DNA of 64,000 bases from Candidatus Methylomirabilota bacterium (lineage in GTDB: Bacteria; Methylomirabilota; Methylomirabilia; Rokubacteriales; CSP1-6): assembly GCA_035936835.1 (NCBI GenBank), contig DASYVT010000159.1, forward strand, positions 1 to 64,000, in the 5' to 3' direction. Position numbers and translations under genes: made by a program. The notes beneath the pieces are model-generated. The model worked only from the letters and a program-made list of their open reading frames with translations, made no database searches and was not told the DNA's origin. Shown here one piece after another: positions 61,611-64,000 of the stretch (position 1 is the stretch's first letter; the number at the start of each line of letters is the position of its first letter).

Positions 61611-62807
61611 TTAGATCACGCGCTCGCGTCGCAGCGCCGCGATGTCGACTGAAGCGTAGCCGAGGCCCGCGAGAATCTGATCAGTCTGCTGGCCGAGCTT
61701 GGGCGCCGTCGCGCGCACTCCTACGTCGCTCGCTGACATCCGCACGGGCGTGCGGATGTGGGGCACGCGTCCGAGCTCCGCGTCCTCGGCGTAGACCACG
61801 AGCTCGCGGTGCTGGACCTGCGGATCGGCGAAGAGCTCTGCGTAGGTGTACACGGGCCCGCAGGGCACGCCCGCGTCGTCCAGTACCTTGCTCCAGTGCG
61901 CGGACGACGCTGTCGCCAGGACCGCCGACAGTTCCGCTTCGAGCACGACACGATTGCGCATGCGGTCGGCGCCGCGGCGGAAGCGCGGATCATCTATCCA
62001 CTCCGGATGCCCGAGAGCCTTGGCGGCGCGCTCCCAGATGCCCTGGCCGGCCGCGCCGATCATCATGTAACCGTCTTTCGTCTCGAAGCGTTGGTACGGC
62101 GCGTTCTGACGGTGGCGCGAGCCCTGGCGCGTGGGCTCCTTGTGATCGGCCAGCCAGCCCGCGCTCGTCCATGAGGAAAAGCCCACGGCTGTCTCGAGGA
62201 GCGAGCACTCGACCTTCTGCCCCTGGCCCGTGCGCTGGCGCTCGTAGAGCGCCGCGAGGATGCCCTGGGCCCCCCACATCCCGGTGCCGAGGTCGCAGAT
62301 GGGCAGGCCGACGGAGGTCGGCGGACCGTCAGGCTCTCCAGTGACGTGCATGATCCCGCCCATGCCCTGGGCGATCAGATCGAAGCCGCCCCGCTCGCGG
62401 TAGGGGCCGTCGGAGCCGAAGCCGGAGAGCTGTGCATAGACGAGGCGCGGGTTCTCCTGCTTGAGCGTCTCGTAGCCGAGGCCCGCCCGGTCCATGACTG
62501 TCGGGCGATAGTTTTCGACAAGCACATCCATGCCCGTCACGAGCTTGAGGAAGATCTCCTTCCCGCGGGGCGCCTTGTAGTCGAGCGTCAGGCTTTTCTT
62601 GTTGCGGTTGATGTAGCGGAAGTAGGGATTGCGCTCGCTGCCGTCGCCCATGGCGCGCGAGGAGTCGCCCGCGCCGGGCCGCTCGACCTTGATCACGTCC
62701 GCGCCCATGTCGGCCAGGATCATGGTGCAGTAGGGCCCCGCCATGTGCTCCGTCAGGTCGAGGACCTGGAGACCTTCCAGCGGACCCCGCGGATTCTTCT
62801 CGGCCAT
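61611..62807 (-). CDS. family III CoA-transferase (CaiB/BaiF)
   Basis: CoA-transferase of 398 residues. LQVLDLTEHMAGPYCTMILA is the typical N-terminus; ERGGFDLIAQGMGGIMHVTG holds the catalytic Asp, and VKVERPGAGDSSR follows the family pattern. It moves CoA between organic acids without free energy cost. The acid is unknown. ATG 62807 has GGAGG upstream. Directly upstream, on the other strand, is the permease gene. Confidence 0.9.
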   Translation of the reverse strand: MAEKNPRGPLEGLQVLDLTEHMAGPYCTMILADMGADVIKVERPGAGDSSRAMGDGSERNPYFRYINRNKKSLTLDYKAPRGKEIFLKLVTGMDVLVENYRPTVMDRAGLGYETLKQENPRLVYAQLSGFGSDGPYRERGGFDLIAQGMGGIMHVTGEPDGPPTSVGLPICDLGTGMWGAQGILAALYERQRTGQGQKVECSLLETAVGFSSWTSAGWLADHKEPTRQGSRHRQNAPYQRFETKDGYMMIGAAGQGIWERAAKALGHPEWIDDPRFRRGADRMRNRVVLEAELSAVLATASSAHWSKVLDDAGVPCGPVYTYAELFADPQVQHRELVVYAEDAELGRVPHIRTPVRMSASDVGVRATAPKLGQQTDQILAGLGYASVDIAALRRERVI

Positions 62808-62917
62808 GCCGCCTCCGTGAAAGTCGTACGTCCACGCGTCCGACTTGCCAATCCCGGGGAATCATAGCACTCCGTGGCGCGGACATGAGCGGCGCCCGGC
62901 GAGCTGGGCCCGGGTTC

Positions 62918-62947
62918 TTGTCGAGTCCGGAGATCCGGTGCTACGCT
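62918..62947 (+). promoter_or_regulatory. possible promoter of the permease gene, nearly leaderless
   Basis: TTGTCG (62918-62923) and TACGCT (62942-62947) are 18 nt apart, and the ATG is 10 nt after the -10 box, the same spacing as in front of rmlA and the first DUF507 gene. Confidence 0.45.
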
Positions 62948-62957
62948 GGCGGACGCC

Positions 62958-63872
62958 ATGTCTGCACCACCCCCTCCGCGCGATCCGCTCTTCGAGCCGG
63001 CACTTGAGGAACTTGCCCGTGGTGCCCTTCGTCCGGCGATGATGGCCGGGCGCCGGCGGGTGGTCCGGCAGACCCTCGTCTATGCCGGGCTCGCCCCATT
63101 CCTCCTGGCCGTGCTGCTCCCGCTTGTGTGGATGGTGATCACGGCGTTCAAGGACGAGCGGGACCTCTACGCGATGGGTTTCCCGCTGTGGTTCCACGAG
63201 CCGCCGACCCTTAAGCATTTTCACCTCTTGTTCACTCAGACCTGGTTCGCCACGTGGGTTGTCAACACGGCGTTGGTGTCGGCCTCCGTCGTCGTGATCA
63301 CGGTGGTCACAGCGGTTCCGGCGGCCTACGCGCTGGCGCGGCTCCGTCTGCCGGGAGCGGGGAACCTCGGCATCGCGCTCTTCATGACCTACCTCGTGCC
63401 GCCGATCATCCTGTTCCTCCCCCTCACGTATGTCGTGGCCCGGCTCGGGCTCATGGACTCGTGGTGGGCGCTGGTGCTGGTCTATCCGACGTTCACCATT
63501 CCGTTCTGCACGTGGCTGATGGCAGCCTTTTTCCGCACGGTGCCGCTGGAGATCGAGGAGGCCGCCTGGATCGACGGCTGCGGCGTGGCGGGCGGCCTTC
63601 TCCGTGTGGCCCTGCCGCTCAGCATGCCCGGCATCGTGACCACGGCGATCTTCGCCTTCACGCTGTCGATGCAGGACTATCTCTACGCCGTGGTGCTCTC
63701 GTCCCCCGTCGAGCAGAAGGTGATCACGGTCGGCCTGTCGACCATGCTCATCAGGGGCGACATCTTCTTCTGGGGCTCGCTCATGGCGGGCGCCCTGCTC
63801 GTGGGCGTGCCCACCGCCCTCGTCTTCAACCTGGTCCTCGACCGTTTCGTCCGCGGCCTGACGGGCGCCTGA
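62958..63872 (+). CDS. ABC transporter permease, carbohydrate type (MalG/UgpE-like)
   Basis: Inner-membrane permease of 304 residues with six membrane segments. EEAAWIDGCGVAGGLLRVAL is the EAA loop that contacts the ATPase, and the N-terminal tail of about 35 residues is longer than usual. Neither a second permease, a binding protein nor an ATPase is next to it in the window: the upstream gene is divergent and the downstream one converges. It is thus an orphan, or the partner genes lie elsewhere. Confidence 0.85.
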   Translation: MSAPPPPRDPLFEPALEELARGALRPAMMAGRRRVVRQTLVYAGLAPFLLAVLLPLVWMVITAFKDERDLYAMGFPLWFHEPPTLKHFHLLFTQTWFATWVVNTALVSASVVVITVVTAVPAAYALARLRLPGAGNLGIALFMTYLVPPIILFLPLTYVVARLGLMDSWWALVLVYPTFTIPFCTWLMAAFFRTVPLEIEEAAWIDGCGVAGGLLRVALPLSMPGIVTTAIFAFTLSMQDYLYAVVLSSPVEQKVITVGLSTMLIRGDIFFWGSLMAGALLVGVPTALVFNLVLDRFVRGLTGA

Positions 63873-63873
63873 C

Positions 63874-63889
63874 CCCGGCCGTCGCCGGG
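63874..63889. terminator. hairpin between convergent genes at the right edge
   Basis: CCCGGC and GCCGGG form a 6-bp stem around CGTC, placed between the stops of the permease gene (63872) and the convergent partial gene (63891). It has no T-run. Confidence 0.4.
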
Positions 63890-63890
63890 C

Positions 63891-64000
63891 TCAGGGCCGT
63901 ACGGCGGGCGCCTCGAATGTCATTCCGCGCGCGCGCCACATCAGGAATAGCTCGAGATCGACGAATTCGGGGGCGCCGTATTCATGCGGTTCCGCGCGCA
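63891..64000 (-). CDS. C-terminal end of an unidentified protein (cut by window edge)
   Basis: On the minus strand 36 codons before TGA (63893-63891) read as a normal protein end: EPHEYGAPEFVDLELFLMWR followed by ARGMTFEAPAVRP. Codon use is like the neighbours and the stop is 19 nt from the convergent permease stop. No family could be recognised from so short a piece. Confidence 0.55.
   Translation of the reverse strand, partial: RAEPHEYGAPEFVDLELFLMWRARGMTFEAPAVRP

Overview
The window is about 64 kb of very GC-rich bacterial chromosome with tightly packed genes, few gaps, and many 4-base stop/start overlaps (GTGA, ATGA) joining genes into operons. It contains a replication-origin neighbourhood: dnaA, dnaN, recF and gyrB run leftward from about 4.4 kb, while rpmH, rnpA, yidD, yidC, rsmG, parA and parB run rightward. 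Two perfect DnaA boxes and two parS sites lie between them. No rRNA gene is present, so the lineage can only be inferred. High GC, tandem DUF507 genes, an atpFHAGDC cluster without atpB/atpE, a cyclase-AAA-TPR giant protein and many acyl-CoA/CoA-transferase genes fit an uncultured soil or subsurface lineage such as Rokubacteria/Methylomirabilota. This is inference, not proof.

Layout. 1-9.5 kb: origin, RNase P protein, membrane insertase and chromosome partitioning. 9.5-16.3 kb: mnmA and the ATP synthase operon. 16.3-19.8 kb: a signalling operon (receiver protein, HD-GYP c-di-GMP phosphodiesterase, membrane protein, histidine kinase). 19.8-23.3 kb: two DUF507 genes, ubiX, a glycosyltransferase, an oxidoreductase and a DinB protein. 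23.3-30.3 kb: a YcaQ/AlkX-like glycosylase, tRNA-Leu, smpB-tmRNA, an amidase, rph, rdgB, tRNA-Pro, an ACT protein, a Tat-exported carbonic anhydrase and tRNA-Arg. 30.2-37.3 kb: a membrane metalloprotease-like gene, a rhodanese-MoeB gene with an in-frame TGA, rmlA/rmlC/rmlB, a catalytically degenerate HtrA-like protein and an HD phosphohydrolase. 37.3-46.1 kb: glutaryl-CoA dehydrogenase, MFS transporter, trmI, purine permease, PpiD/SurA-like foldase, greA and a solitary DGQHR (DndB-like) protein. 46.3-64 kb: catabolic and CoA-metabolism genes, the large cyclase, a GT39 glycosyltransferase and a lone MalG-type permease.

The strongest unusual signal is at 30811-32034. A rhodanese-MoeB/ThiF gene is interrupted by one in-frame TGA exactly where the family has its conserved active-site cysteine (Pro-Ser-Cys before Glu-Ala-Gly-Val-Leu-Gly). 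All conserved motifs continue in the same frame afterwards, and a SECIS-like hairpin follows the TGA. This is best read as a selenocysteine-containing MoeB-type activating enzyme that ordinary gene callers would split into two fragments.

Other themes are: several promoters whose -10 box lies only 6-10 nt from the start codon, implying leaderless or nearly leaderless mRNAs; two families of dispersed palindromic repeats, one of which has been absorbed into the C-terminus of RmlB; a compositionally distinct stretch running from rsmG into parB around parS; and an HtrA relative that has lost all three catalytic residues.
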